64,000 nucleotides of DNA, from NCBI GenBank assembly GCA_937998865.1, contig CALLBR010000015.1, forward strand, positions 1 to 64,000, given 5' to 3'. Position numbers and translations under genes: made by a program. This document shows positions 9,225-18,533 of the stretch, piece after piece (position 1 is the first letter of the stretch; every line of letters starts with the position of its first letter). This DNA is from an uncultured bacterium. Lineage in GTDB: Bacteria; Nitrospirota; Thermodesulfovibrionia; Thermodesulfovibrionales; Thermodesulfovibrionaceae. The notes under the pieces were generated by a model, which saw only the letters and a list, made by a program, of their open reading frames with translations, was not told the DNA's origin and searched no databases.

Positions 9225-10519
9225 AAATTCTTAAGGAGATTTTTAGGGAAAACAAACCACTAAAAAAAATACTTCAAGATGTTGAATTTGAAAACTATAG
9301 TCCTTCTGATAGAGGTTTTTTGATTGAGCTAATATATGGTGTTCTCAGAAATTTGTATTATATAGATTGGCTCCTCGAAGATTTTTATAAGGACAAAAAA
9401 AATCTCTCCCAAGAAACTATAAATAATCTTAGATGTGCAGTATATCAATTAATTTTTATGAAGTTACCTCCTTACGCTGTGACCAATGAGACCGTGAAGG
9501 TAGAAAAAAGCTTTAAGGGATTACCATCTGTAGTAAACGCTATTTTGAGAAATTTCATAAGAAAATATGTTGAGACTGAACAATTAAAAGAATTGCCAAA
9601 AGATAAACTAACTTATCTTTCTATAAAATATTCCCATCCAAAATGGCTTATTAAGAAATGGCTTCGAAGATTCTCTCAGGAAGAGACAGAGAAAATTTTA
9701 AAAATAAACAATAAAAAACCCCCTTTTACAATAGCTGTTAAACCAGAGGAAAGGGATTCTATAGAAGAATATTTGAATAAAAAGGGGCTAATAACAAGAA
9801 AAACCCTCTATGCTCCTTCAGGATTAATTATTGAAGGACAAGGGCATGAAATACGAGATTTTTTAATGGCTTCTGACTTTTTTTGGATTGTTCAAGATGA
9901 AGCCTCTCAGATTGCCTGTTTTCTTTTAGAAGCTAAGAAAGATATGTTAATATTAGATGCCTGTTCCTCACCTGGTGGAAAGGCTCTTTTAACTGCAGCT
10001 CTAATGGAGAAAGGTAAGGTTATTTGTTTGGAAAAGGATGCTGAAAGATTCAGAATTTTAAAGCAAAACATTGAAAGAGTAAAAAAGTTTTTACCTCATA
10101 TGCAAATTGAAGCCATCCATAGTGATGTCCTTAATTATTGTGAAAAAGACTCTTTTGATAGAATTATTTTAGATGCGCCTTGTTCTTCCTTAGGAGTAAT
10201 AAGAAGAAATCCTGATGTTAGATACAGAGTTAACATGAAAGAGATAGAAAGACTGGCAGAAAATCAGATGCTCCTTCTTGAAAAAGTCTCAAAATTCTTA
10301 AATAGAAGAGGGATTCTCTTATATGTTGTGTGCTCTTCTGAGCCAGAGGAGGGAGAAAAATTGATATATAACTTTTTACATAAATTTAGCGAATTTTGTA
10401 CTATAAATAGTAAGGTTTACCCCTTCAAAGACCTAAAGATTGGAGAAGGTATGTGGAGAACATACTGTCATAGAGAGGGAATGGATAGTTTTTTTATTGC
10501 CAGGTTAGGGTATAAATGA
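9188..10519 (+). CDS. rsmB: 16S rRNA (cytosine-967-C5)-methyltransferase
   Basis: RsmB (Sun/Fmu) methylates C967 of 16S rRNA with SAM. Residues about 1-140 form the NusB-like RNA-binding domain; the rest is the Rossmann methyltransferase with DACSSPGGKA (SAM site), DAPCSSLG and YVVCSS (the two conserved cysteines of the m5C chemistry). The frame is open upstream to 9056, but ATG at 9188 has AAGGAAG 7 nt upstream and gives 443 residues, the normal family length. It overlaps the DUF116 gene by 37 nt and the next gene by 4 nt. Confidence 0.95.
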   Translation: MVYQFSPRHKAVKILKEIFRENKPLKKILQDVEFENYSPSDRGFLIELIYGVLRNLYYIDWLLEDFYKDKKNLSQETINNLRCAVYQLIFMKLPPYAVTNETVKVEKSFKGLPSVVNAILRNFIRKYVETEQLKELPKDKLTYLSIKYSHPKWLIKKWLRRFSQEETEKILKINNKKPPFTIAVKPEERDSIEEYLNKKGLITRKTLYAPSGLIIEGQGHEIRDFLMASDFFWIVQDEASQIACFLLEAKKDMLILDACSSPGGKALLTAALMEKGKVICLEKDAERFRILKQNIERVKKFLPHMQIEAIHSDVLNYCEKDSFDRIILDAPCSSLGVIRRNPDVRYRVNMKEIERLAENQMLLLEKVSKFLNRRGILLYVVCSSEPEEGEKLIYNFLHKFSEFCTINSKVYPFKDLKIGEGMWRTYCHREGMDSFFIARLGYK

Positions 10520-11013
10520 AAAAATTTTTATACATTTTGATTGCTATATTTACAGGTTTTATTAGTGGTTATTTACTTTTGACTCTTATAATACTTTCTG
10601 GAAAAGTAGAAGTGCCTGATCTAAAAGGAAAAGACATTGTACAAGCAAATCAAATATTAAAAGAAAGAGGCTTATATATAAGAATAGATGGGCAAGAATA
10701 TTCTGAATATCCCTCTGGTACTATCTCCAAACAAGAACCTCCTGCTGGTATTAAAGTAAAAACAGGTAAAGAAATTGGAGTAATTGTAAGTAAAGGTTTT
10801 CAATTTAGCACAATGCCTGATGTGACAGGACTAACCTATGAAGAAGCTGAAAAGCAGCTTAGAGAATTGAACATTCCTATTGAAAGAGTTATATATATTT
10901 CTTCTGATATTTATCCACCCCTTACAGTAATATCTCAACGTCCTGAACCTCATGAAGGTGGACAATCTATTAGACTTCTTGTATCCAAAAAAAATGAGGA
11001 GGATAAAAATTGA
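10516..11013 (+). CDS. Membrane-anchored PASTA-domain protein
   Basis: The protein has 165 residues: one N-terminal TM segment (about 5-27) followed by two PASTA repeats (about 32-93 and 97-160) with motifs VPDLKGKDIVQANQIL and MPDVTGLTYEEAEKQL. PASTA domains bind peptidoglycan fragments and are usually fused to Ser/Thr kinases or penicillin-binding proteins; here they stand alone, outside the membrane. The ATGA overlap with rsmB and the TTGA overlap with rpe indicate an operon. Its partner is unknown. Confidence 0.88.
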   Translation: MKKFLYILIAIFTGFISGYLLLTLIILSGKVEVPDLKGKDIVQANQILKERGLYIRIDGQEYSEYPSGTISKQEPPAGIKVKTGKEIGVIVSKGFQFSTMPDVTGLTYEEAEKQLRELNIPIERVIYISSDIYPPLTVISQRPEPHEGGQSIRLLVSKKNEEDKN

Positions 11014-11669
11014 CATTAATAGCACCTTCCATTCTTTCTGCAGATTTTGGTAGGCTTGCTGAGGAAGTGAAGCTTGCTGAAGAAGCTGGCGCTGACCTTA
11101 TTCATGTAGATGTTATGGATGGCATTTTTGTTCCCAATATTACAATAGGACCTTTGGTAGTGGAGGCTATAAGAAAATCCACAGAGCTACCTTTAGATGT
11201 CCACTTAATGATTGTGGAGCCTCATAGATACCTCAATGATTTCATTGAGGCTGGTGCTAATATCTTAACAGTCCATGCAGAAGCATCAACTCATCTTCAT
11301 AGAACAATATGGAGCATTAAAGACAAGGGAATAAAAGCTGGTGTTTCTCTAAATCCTGCAACACCTGTTTGGACTATTGAAGAGATAATAAAAGACATAG
11401 ATTTGGTTCTATTAATGTCAGTAAATCCTGGTTTTGGTGGCCAATCCTTTATTACTTCTTCTATAGAAAAGCTTAAGAAAACAAAAAAAATAATAACTGA
11501 AAGCAATTCAATGGCACTTATTGAGGTAGATGGAGGAGTAAAGCTCTCCAATGCAAAATCTATTGTTCAAGCCGGTGCCCATATTCTTGTAATGGGCTCG
11601 GAGTTTTTCAGTCAAAAGGATTACAAGGAATTTATGAAAAAATTAAGGGAGCAATTAGATGAAAATTAA
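11010..11669 (+). CDS. rpe: Ribulose-phosphate 3-epimerase
   Basis: The enzyme interconverts ribulose-5-phosphate and xylulose-5-phosphate in the pentose phosphate pathway. It has 219 residues with a TIM barrel: APSILSADFG, HVDVMDGIFVPNITIG (metal His/Asp), DVHLMI, MSVNPGFGGQSF and EVDGG. It starts with TTG, which overlaps the TGA stop of the PASTA gene as TTGA and has GAGGAGGA upstream. Transketolase, which uses its product, is encoded about 3.5 kb downstream. Confidence 0.96.
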   Translation: MTLIAPSILSADFGRLAEEVKLAEEAGADLIHVDVMDGIFVPNITIGPLVVEAIRKSTELPLDVHLMIVEPHRYLNDFIEAGANILTVHAEASTHLHRTIWSIKDKGIKAGVSLNPATPVWTIEEIIKDIDLVLLMSVNPGFGGQSFITSSIEKLKKTKKIITESNSMALIEVDGGVKLSNAKSIVQAGAHILVMGSEFFSQKDYKEFMKKLREQLDEN

Positions 11670-12699
11670 AGAATCCATAAATAAAGCGGAAGACCTGCGA
11701 GGCAAAGGTTTTTTTAGAGAATCTCTAAGGATTTGGGAAAAGATTCACAGATATTCCTTAAATAAAAAGGATATTAAATTAGCCTTAGAGTCCTTAATTG
11801 CTTTAGGAGATTTAAACAGAATAATAGGTAAATTCCTTAAGGCTTTGGATTTCTATAGGGAGGCTATTGAAGCCTCAGAAATATTAAAGGATGAAAGAGC
11901 CTTAGCTGATAGCTTAAGTGGATCAGCCTTATGTCATAAGGCTTTAGGAAATTGGAAAGAAGGATTAGATCATATTAGAAAAGCTCGTAAAATTTATGAA
12001 AGAAATAATGACAAAAAAGGCATTGCTTTCAGCTTTTGGGCTCAGGGAGCTATTTGGCGATTTGGCGGAAGAATCAAAAATTCTTTAGAATGTTTCAGTA
12101 AGGCTCTTGAACTTTTTAAAAATCTTAAAGACAAAAGTGCTATAGCTTATACTTACTGTGGCTTAGGTGGAAGTTCCAGAGTAAATAAAAAATATCAAGA
12201 TTCCATGAGATACTACAAAAAAGCGCATGAAATATTTTCTAAATTAGATGATAGATTTGGAATTGCCTACTCTTATTGCGGAATTGGTAATGCCTACAGG
12301 ATGCTCAATAGACTTGAGGAAGCTGAAGAAAATTTTAATAAGGCTTTGGTAATTTACAAAGAAATTGGCGACATTGTTAGTTCTTCCTATACATTGTGGA
12401 GTCTTGCTATGACTCAAATTATGAAGGAACACAAAAAAGCTAATGAAGACTTCAAAAAGGCAATTACCTATATCAATCTTGCAGAGAAAAATTTTAAAAA
12501 ATGTAGTGATCCAAGAGGCTTGATATACTGTAAAATAACGAAAGCAATAATTTATTATTTGAAGGGAGAAATTTTCAAATACAGGAAATTAATGAGAAGA
12601 GCTCTCGAGACTGCTAAGAAATATGATTTTGTCTTGGAGAAAAAGTATGCTCAGGATATTTTAGGAGAAAAATATAAAATGCCTCCTAACATACCTTAA
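11659..12699 (+). CDS. Tetratricopeptide-repeat protein
   Basis: This 346-residue soluble protein is made almost entirely of TPR units of about 40 residues, for example ALDFYREAIEASEILKDERA, SLECFSKALELFKNLKDKSA and AEENFNKALVIYKEIGD, the spacing seen in Rap/LGN-type and CHAT-associated TPR proteins. No enzymatic domain is seen. It overlaps rpe by 11 nt, with GGGAG before the ATG, and lies 2 nt before pgsA. It is probably a protein-interaction scaffold; its function is not known. Confidence 0.85.
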   Translation: MKIKESINKAEDLRGKGFFRESLRIWEKIHRYSLNKKDIKLALESLIALGDLNRIIGKFLKALDFYREAIEASEILKDERALADSLSGSALCHKALGNWKEGLDHIRKARKIYERNNDKKGIAFSFWAQGAIWRFGGRIKNSLECFSKALELFKNLKDKSAIAYTYCGLGGSSRVNKKYQDSMRYYKKAHEIFSKLDDRFGIAYSYCGIGNAYRMLNRLEEAEENFNKALVIYKEIGDIVSSSYTLWSLAMTQIMKEHKKANEDFKKAITYINLAEKNFKKCSDPRGLIYCKITKAIIYYLKGEIFKYRKLMRRALETAKKYDFVLEKKYAQDILGEKYKMPPNIP

Positions 12700-12701
12700 A
12701 T

Positions 12702-13247
12702 ATGGTATCTGAAAAAATAATAACAATTCCAAATATTTTATCGTCCATAAGAATATTGCTTGTGCCTTTCTTTATATTCTCAATGAATATGAAAGATTAC
12801 TCTATGGCATTAAAAATTTTAATTTTAGCTGGTTTAACTGATTGCCTTGATGGTCTTATTGCAAGAAAATTCAATCAAATTTCAAAATTAGGCATATTTC
12901 TTGATCCCTTAGCCGATAAACTCCTTGTAATAGGTATTATGGCAACCTTTTACATTAATCAATTAGTACCCAAATGGTTCCTTTTAATAGTATTCACAAG
13001 GGATGTTTTAGTGGCTATTGGTTGGTTAGAGGCATATTTTAGAAGAAGAAAATTAATGAAACCTCTCCTTTTGGGTAAATTATGCAATGCTTCTCAAGTT
13101 ATCATATATAGTTATGTTCTTCTTGCTTTAAATTTTAATCTTCCTGAGCCCTCAACTTTTATCTATTTTTTAGTAAGTAGCCTGTCCATAATTTCTTTCC
13201 TTCAATATTCAGTAGAGAGATTAATGAATGAAAACCAAAGGAGTTAA
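12702..13247 (+). CDS. pgsA: CDP-diacylglycerol-glycerol-3-phosphate 3-phosphatidyltransferase
   Basis: This inner-membrane enzyme makes phosphatidylglycerol-phosphate. It has 181 residues with several TM helices and the CDP-alcohol phosphatidyltransferase signature: DCLDGLIARKF followed by GIFLDPLADKL, which supplies the four conserved Asp and the Gly/Ala/Arg of D-x2-DG-x2-AR-x8-G-x3-D-x3-D. The start (TIPNILSSIRILLVP) is typical of PgsA. It overlaps the next gene by 20 nt. Confidence 0.92.
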   Translation: MVSEKIITIPNILSSIRILLVPFFIFSMNMKDYSMALKILILAGLTDCLDGLIARKFNQISKLGIFLDPLADKLLVIGIMATFYINQLVPKWFLLIVFTRDVLVAIGWLEAYFRRRKLMKPLLLGKLCNASQVIIYSYVLLALNFNLPEPSTFIYFLVSSLSIISFLQYSVERLMNENQRS

Positions 13248-14520
13248 AATCGAACACATAGAAAAAGGAAGCATAGCTGAAAAGAGCGGGCTAAGAAAGG
13301 CAGATATTATAATTTCCATAAATAACAAAAGGATAAAAGATGCAATAGACTTAATGTTTTACTCAGCAGAAGAAAATCTTAAGATGGTAATTAACAGAGA
13401 TGGGCAGATAATTACAGTGAATGTGGAAAAATATGACGAACCTCTGGGTATTGAAGTGGAGCCCTTCAGGATTAAAAGATGTAGAAACAAGTGTCTCTTT
13501 TGCTTTGTTGATCAGCTTCCAAAAGGTTTAAGAAAATCGCTGTATGTAAAGGATGAAGATTACAGAGCAAGCTTTTTGTATGGAAATTATATAACTTTGA
13601 CAAATTTAACCAAAGAAGACTATGAAAGAATCGCCAAACTCCATCTGAGCCCTCTTTATGTATCTGTTCATGCAACCGATCCAGAGATAAGAAACCGCCT
13701 GTTGGGAAACTATGATGCTCTTCCTGTGTTGATAGAATTAAAAAAACTGGTTAAAAGTAGAATCAGGATTCATACTCAGATTGTATTATGTCCGGGAATT
13801 AATGACGGAGAAATTTTAGAAAAAACAATCAGAGATCTATATAAGCTCTATCCTTATGTGAATTCTATAGCTATTGTTCCCGTTGGGTTAACTAAATACC
13901 ACAAAAACAACTTAATACCTGTTGATAAAAATAAAGCTCAAGAGGTTATATCAATAGCAGAGGCTTTTCAAAAAAGATTTATTAAAAAACATGGTATTTC
14001 CATAGTTTATCTTGCCGATGAATTCTACATAAAAGCAGAAAAACCTTTCCCTAAAATCACAATATATGATGACTTCCCTCAAATAGAAAATGGTGTAGGT
14101 ATGGTCCCCCTCTTTATCAATAAAATAAGGAAAATAAGCATTCCTCAAAGGCAGATAAAAAAGAGAATTGTAACCTTCACAGGGGTTTCTTTTTATCCCT
14201 ATTTGTTAGAATTTATTGAAAAACTAAAGCTTAGAAACATTCCTATTGATCTAATTCCAATAAAAAATAATCTTTTTGGAGAGTCTGTTACTGTAACAGG
14301 ACTCTTAGCTGGAGAAGATATCATTAAGGGGCTGGCATCTTATGTAGATAAAAATGATATAGTTTTGGTACCAGAGGTTACAATTAAAGATATAGAAGAC
14401 CAATTTTTAGATGATTTAACCTTAAGTGACATAGAAAAAATTTTAGAGACAAAAACTATAAAAATTGGCACTGAACCGGAAGACTTCATATCAGCTATAA
14501 ACTCTCTAGTTTCAATTTAA
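13228..14520 (+). CDS. DUF512 radical-SAM protein with N-terminal PDZ-like domain
   Basis: This 430-residue protein has a PDZ-like segment (about 1-65, HIEKGSIAEKSGLRKADIIISINN), a radical-SAM-type cysteine cluster C85-x3-C89-x2-C92 (RCRNKCLFCFVDQLP), and the C-terminal DUF512 domain. Homologues are widespread in anaerobes and thermophiles, are described as NifB/MoaA-like Fe-S oxidoreductases, and have no established substrate. It overlaps pgsA by 20 nt, so it belongs to the same transcript. Confidence 0.88.
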   Translation: MKTKGVKIEHIEKGSIAEKSGLRKADIIISINNKRIKDAIDLMFYSAEENLKMVINRDGQIITVNVEKYDEPLGIEVEPFRIKRCRNKCLFCFVDQLPKGLRKSLYVKDEDYRASFLYGNYITLTNLTKEDYERIAKLHLSPLYVSVHATDPEIRNRLLGNYDALPVLIELKKLVKSRIRIHTQIVLCPGINDGEILEKTIRDLYKLYPYVNSIAIVPVGLTKYHKNNLIPVDKNKAQEVISIAEAFQKRFIKKHGISIVYLADEFYIKAEKPFPKITIYDDFPQIENGVGMVPLFINKIRKISIPQRQIKKRIVTFTGVSFYPYLLEFIEKLKLRNIPIDLIPIKNNLFGESVTVTGLLAGEDIIKGLASYVDKNDIVLVPEVTIKDIEDQFLDDLTLSDIEKILETKTIKIGTEPEDFISAINSLVSI

Positions 14521-14524
14521 AGGT

Positions 14525-14551
14525 TTGACTTTTTTTGTCTTTAATGATAAT
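14525..14551 (+). promoter_or_regulatory. Candidate promoter of the MOSC gene
   Basis: TTGACT (14525-14530) and GATAAT (14546-14551) are separated by 15 nt, shorter than ideal. The -10 ends 8 nt before the ATG at 14560 and no Shine-Dalgarno sequence intervenes, so the message would have almost no leader. Confidence 0.4.
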
Positions 14552-14559
14552 CTTTTTAC

Positions 14560-15000
14560 ATGGCAAAAATTGTATCAATAAATATAAGTGGACAAAAAGG
14601 AACGAGAAAAAAACCTTTGCAGGTGGCTAGAGTTCGAGAGAATTTTGGAATTGAAGGCGATGCCCATGCATCTGAACAGTGGCATAGACAGATAAGCTTA
14701 CTGGCTATGGAAAGTATTGAGAAAATGAGACAATTAGGATTGAAGGTAAATCCAGGTGATTTTGCTGAAAACATTACTACTGAAGGAATTGATCTTCAGA
14801 ATTTAGCTGTGGGGACAAAGCTCAAAGTCGGTTCTATTATTGTAGAAGTAACTCAAATAGGTAAAGAATGTCATACTCGCTGTGCCATATACAGAAAGGT
14901 TGGCGACTGCATTATGCCAAAAGAGGGCATTTTCGTTAAAATTCTAAAAGGAGGCTTTATTAAAGTAGGTGATTCAATAGAAATTTTAAAAGATGAGTGA
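14560..15000 (+). CDS. MOSC domain protein
   Basis: The 146-residue protein is a stand-alone MOSC (molybdenum cofactor sulfurase C-terminal) domain: the N-terminal basic GTRKKPLQVARV, then FGIEGDAHA, QISLLAMESI and FAENITTEGIDL, and the conserved cysteine in IGKECHTRCAIY. Small proteins of this kind are thought to carry or transfer sulfur to molybdenum or tungsten cofactors. moeA, also a molybdenum cofactor gene, lies at 29701 but not in the same operon. It has no ribosome binding site. Confidence 0.9.
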   Translation: MAKIVSINISGQKGTRKKPLQVARVRENFGIEGDAHASEQWHRQISLLAMESIEKMRQLGLKVNPGDFAENITTEGIDLQNLAVGTKLKVGSIIVEVTQIGKECHTRCAIYRKVGDCIMPKEGIFVKILKGGFIKVGDSIEILKDE

Positions 15001-15036
15001 AAAGATAATTAATTCCTCTTTTTGACTTATCTTTCT

Positions 15037-15123
15037 ATGAGAGTAAAATTTAGCTTTACCAAGAATGATAAATTAAGCCTCCAAAGAGACCACAGACTAT
15101 TAACAGAGAATCCTAGGAAATGA
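15037..15123 (+). pseudogene. Possible decayed N-terminal fragment resembling RNase P protein
   Basis: A 28-codon frame starting ATG at 15037 encodes a peptide containing KFSFTKNDKLSLQRDHRLL, which resembles the N-terminus of RnpA proteins (FxxxKxxRLxxxxxFxxv). After its stop, the +1 frame reads GNEKFVFYTAE and then stops, resembling the next part of RnpA (G-x-x-F-V-x-Y). No ribosome binding site is seen. It could be a frameshifted relic or chance similarity. The rest of 15001-15228 holds TTGACT (15022-15027) with TAAAAT 16 nt later, and TATAAT at 15195-15200 near the transketolase gene. Confidence 0.2.
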
Positions 15124-15228
15124 AAAATTTGTTTTTTATACAGCAGAATAGCTTGAATTTGTATAAGAAGATGTAATTTTTAAAATTTTTGATTTATAAT
15201 TAAAAGATTAATATTTTAAGGAGGAAAA

Positions 15229-16053
15229 GTGGCTGATTTATCATTTCTCAGGGAAATGGCAAGAAAACTTAGAGTGGAAATTTTGAAAATGCTAACGAAA
15301 GCTGGGTCTGGCCATACAGGAGGAAGTCTTTCTGCTGTTGATATAGTCACAGCTCTTTATTTTTACAAAATGAGACATGATCCAAAAAATCCTAAGTGGG
15401 AGGGAAGAGATAGATTTGTTCTTTCAAAAGGTCATGCAGCACCTCTTCTATATGCAGTCCTTGCTTTGTGTGGTTATTTTGATTTATCTGTCTTGCAAAC
15501 TTTAAGACAGATAAACTCACCCCTTCAAGGTCATCCCTGCTGCAAAAGCCTTCCTGGCATAGAAGTCTCAACTGGTTCTTTAGGCCAAGGTCTCTCAGTG
15601 GCTAACGGTTTGGCATTAGGATTAAAGTTAAACAGGAGCTTATCAAGAGTTTATTGTTTACTTGGTGATGGTGAAATTCAAGAAGGACAAGTATGGGAAG
15701 CCGCCATGACTGCTTCTCATTATAAATTGGATAATCTTTGCGCTATTATTGATAACAATGACTTGCAAATTGACGGAGCCTGCCGAGAAGTAATGAATAT
15801 TTACCCCATTGATGAAAAATTCAAGGCTTTTGGCTGGCATGTTATAAAAATTGATGGTCACAATATGGAGGAAATTATCACCGCCCTTGATGAGGCAGAA
15901 CAAATAATGAACAAACCATCCTTAATTTTAGCTAAAACAATTAAAGGTAAAGGAGTTTCAATATTTGAGGGAAAAGCAAAATATCATGGTGTAGCTCCCA
16001 CCTCAGAGGAGTTGGAAATTGCACTAAAGGAGCTTAATAATGGGAAAAACTGA
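15229..16053 (+). CDS. Transketolase, N-terminal (TPP pyrophosphate-binding) subunit
   Basis: This is the first half of a split transketolase of the non-oxidative pentose phosphate pathway (274 residues). It contains GHTGGSLSAVDIVTALYF, SKGHAAPLLYAVL, and the thiamine-diphosphate motif GDGEIQEGQVWEAAM followed by DNNDLQ. It starts with GTG, preceded by a strong AAGGAGG. The C-terminal half follows with a 14-nt overlap, as in other organisms with two-gene transketolases. A closely related alternative is a 1-deoxyxylulose-5-phosphate-synthase-like enzyme, but both halves fit the split transketolase pattern better. Confidence 0.93.
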   Translation: MADLSFLREMARKLRVEILKMLTKAGSGHTGGSLSAVDIVTALYFYKMRHDPKNPKWEGRDRFVLSKGHAAPLLYAVLALCGYFDLSVLQTLRQINSPLQGHPCCKSLPGIEVSTGSLGQGLSVANGLALGLKLNRSLSRVYCLLGDGEIQEGQVWEAAMTASHYKLDNLCAIIDNNDLQIDGACREVMNIYPIDEKFKAFGWHVIKIDGHNMEEIITALDEAEQIMNKPSLILAKTIKGKGVSIFEGKAKYHGVAPTSEELEIALKELNNGKN

Positions 16054-17026
16054 ATGCACCTTAAGCATGTCAAAAGTTAGCTTAAAAGATTTTTTTGGGA
16101 AAGATATGGCAACAAGAGATGCCTATGGTCATATTCTCGTAGAATTAGGGAAAAATAATCCACACATAGTGGTATTAGATGCTGACTTAAGCTGTTCCAC
16201 TAAAACAGCACTTTTTGCAAAAAACTTTCCGGAAAGATTTTTTAACATGGGCATTGCCGAACAGGATATGATGGGAACAGCTGCTGGATTGGCTTTATCC
16301 GGAAAGATTCCTTTTGCATCAACTTTTGCAATTTTCGCTACAGGAAGAGCTTGGGAGCAAATTCGTCAAACTATCTGTTACTCTAATGCTAATGTAAAGA
16401 TTGTTGCTACTCACGGTGGAATTACTGTGGGAGAGGACGGAGCCACTCATCAAGCTTTAGAAGATGTTGCTCTTATGAGAGTTATTCCTACTATGACTGT
16501 TATAGTACCCGCTGATGCTTATGAAACAGCCCAATGTATTGTTTCAGCTTCAGAGTATTATGGGCCTGTCTATATAAGGCTTGGCAGAGCTAAGGTTCCT
16601 TCAATTTTACCGGAAGAGTATAATTTCAAAATAGGAAAGGCTTATATATTTAAAATGGGTAAGGAGGTAAACATAATTGCCAATGGAATAATGTTGGCTG
16701 AGGCGTTAAAAGCTTCAGAAATACTAAATAAAGATGGAATAAGCACAGGAGTAATAAATTTTTCTACAGTAAAACCCCTTGATGAAGAATCATTATTAGA
16801 GATTGCAAAGAGTTCAAAACTTATAATAACAGCTGAAGAACATTCTGTAATAGGAGGACTTGGCTCTGCTGTATCAGAATTTCTCTCTGAGAATTATCCT
16901 GTAAAAATAAAAAGAATAGGTGTAAAAGATACTTTCGGATGTTCTGGATCTTGGAAAGAACTTCTGAAGCACTATGGACTTACTGCGGAAAATATAGTTA
17001 AAGTTGTCAGAGAAAATCTCAAATGA
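16040..17026 (+). CDS. Transketolase, C-terminal (pyrimidine-binding) subunit
   Basis: The 328-residue second half of the split enzyme has the pyrimidine-binding domain (GIAEQDMMGTAAGLALSG, with the conserved catalytic Glu; THGGITVGEDGATHQALED) and the C-terminal swivel domain (ITAEEHSVIGGLG). AAGGAG precedes ATG 16040, inside the end of the N-subunit gene; ATG 16070 is an alternative start. Its stop overlaps ftsE as ATGA, which links central metabolism and the division genes in one message. Confidence 0.93.
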   Translation: MGKTECTLSMSKVSLKDFFGKDMATRDAYGHILVELGKNNPHIVVLDADLSCSTKTALFAKNFPERFFNMGIAEQDMMGTAAGLALSGKIPFASTFAIFATGRAWEQIRQTICYSNANVKIVATHGGITVGEDGATHQALEDVALMRVIPTMTVIVPADAYETAQCIVSASEYYGPVYIRLGRAKVPSILPEEYNFKIGKAYIFKMGKEVNIIANGIMLAEALKASEILNKDGISTGVINFSTVKPLDEESLLEIAKSSKLIITAEEHSVIGGLGSAVSEFLSENYPVKIKRIGVKDTFGCSGSWKELLKHYGLTAENIVKVVRENLK

Positions 17027-17673
17027 TTGAGTTTTCTGGAGTATATAAATACTATGACTCCTTAGCAGTTTTACAGAACATAAATCTAAAAATTGAAAAG
17101 GGAGAGTTTGTCTTTATAACAGGTCCTTCTGGTGCTGGAAAAACAACTCTTTTGAGATTAATTTTTGGTAGTGAAAAAGCCGATGAAGGAGAAATAAAAG
17201 TAGGTGATTTTGTACTCTCAAAAATAAAGCAATCTAAAATTCCTTATCTTAGAAGATTTGTTACTTTTGTCTTTCAGGATTTCAAGCTAAGGCAAGATCT
17301 TACAGTATATGATAATGTGGCTTTACCCCTTTTAATTTCCGGGCAGAAAGAAAGAGATATAAAGCAAAAAGTATATGACACTCTTAAGAATGTTAATTTA
17401 AGGCACAGGGCAGACTATATTGTTAGAACTCTCTCTGGTGGTGAGCAACAAAGAGTAGCTATAGCAAGAGCAATAATTACCAATCCTAGAGTAATTCTCG
17501 CTGACGAACCTACTGGAAATCTTGATCCTGACACAGCTAATGATGTTATGAACCTATTCAAAAGTGTTAATGCTTTAGGGTGTACTCTGATAATTGCCAC
17601 ACATAATCCTGAGATTTTCAGAAACACTCCATACAGAGTATTCCATTTGAAGGAGGGTAAAATTTCTCAATGA
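17023..17673 (+). CDS. ftsE: Cell division ATP-binding protein FtsE
   Basis: FtsE is the cytoplasmic ATPase of the FtsEX complex, which transmits ATP hydrolysis across the membrane to activate peptidoglycan hydrolases at the septum. The 216-residue protein has Walker A GPSGAGKTT, Q-loop FQDF, signature LSGGEQQRVAIARA, Walker B VILADEPTGNLD and H-loop ATHN. Its 4-nt overlaps with the transketolase gene and with ftsX indicate tight co-translation. Confidence 0.95.
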   Translation: MIEFSGVYKYYDSLAVLQNINLKIEKGEFVFITGPSGAGKTTLLRLIFGSEKADEGEIKVGDFVLSKIKQSKIPYLRRFVTFVFQDFKLRQDLTVYDNVALPLLISGQKERDIKQKVYDTLKNVNLRHRADYIVRTLSGGEQQRVAIARAIITNPRVILADEPTGNLDPDTANDVMNLFKSVNALGCTLIIATHNPEIFRNTPYRVFHLKEGKISQ

Positions 17674-18533
17674 ATAATCCCGTCTCCTATGCAATAAAAA
17701 GTTTGTGGGGTAATAAATGGTCATCTTTAATTGCGATGGTTAGTATTGGAGTGTGCTTTTTTATAATTACCATAATTGCTATAGGTCTCTATAATCTGAA
17801 TGTTTTCACCAAAAATCTCTCTAACAAAGCTGCTTTAGTAATATCTTTGAAAAATAATACATCTCAGAAAGATACTTTTCAGTTTATAGAAGATTTAAAT
17901 AAAAAGGATATTTTTTCAAAAATTAAATTTATCTCAAAAGAAGAAGCCCTAAAGGAAATGAAAGATTTAGTAGAACCATCTTTAATTGAATTAATTGGAT
18001 TTAATCCTCTTCCTGATACTATTGAGGGTTTTATAAAAGATGAAAAATTAAATAAATTAGAAGAAATCACAAAAGAATTAAAAAATCATCCCTATGTGGA
18101 GGATGTTTACTATCCCTCCAAAATAATTTATGCTCTTAAAACTTTAAAAATAACCATATGGAATTCAGGCATTTTAGTTCTATCACTTTTGAGCATTTCT
18201 ATTCTATTTATTGTATATGCTACTGTTAAGAATCATTACTGGCAAAAGGAAGAAGAAATAGAAATTCTTAAACTTCTGGGAGCTACACCTTCCTACATAA
18301 GATATCCTTTTTTAACAGAAGGTGCCTTATTAGGTTTTGGGGGCTCTTTTTTAGCTCTCCTATTAATAATTTTTCTGTTTTTTATTCTTTATTCAAAGGA
18401 AACATTTAGTTACATTCCAGCGATAAAAAATATTATTCTACCCTTTGAAGTTTTCTATCTTCTACCCTTTGGAGGTTTACTTTTAGGTGTTTTCTCTGCC
18501 TTTATTGCTTTAGGTAAAATAAAATATCAATGA
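17670..18533 (+). CDS. ftsX: Cell division permease-like protein FtsX
   Basis: This 287-residue membrane protein has a TM segment near 21-43, a periplasmic domain (about 45-165) with the FtsX element FISKEEALKEMKDL, and three C-terminal TM segments (about 170-190, 215-240, 262-283) of the FtsX/MacB permease type. The periplasmic loop recruits a coiled-coil hydrolase activator, and the next gene encodes exactly such a protein with a 4-nt overlap. Confidence 0.94.
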   Translation: MNNPVSYAIKSLWGNKWSSLIAMVSIGVCFFIITIIAIGLYNLNVFTKNLSNKAALVISLKNNTSQKDTFQFIEDLNKKDIFSKIKFISKEEALKEMKDLVEPSLIELIGFNPLPDTIEGFIKDEKLNKLEEITKELKNHPYVEDVYYPSKIIYALKTLKITIWNSGILVLSLLSISILFIVYATVKNHYWQKEEEIEILKLLGATPSYIRYPFLTEGALLGFGGSFLALLLIIFLFFILYSKETFSYIPAIKNIILPFEVFYLLPFGGLLLGVFSAFIALGKIKYQ

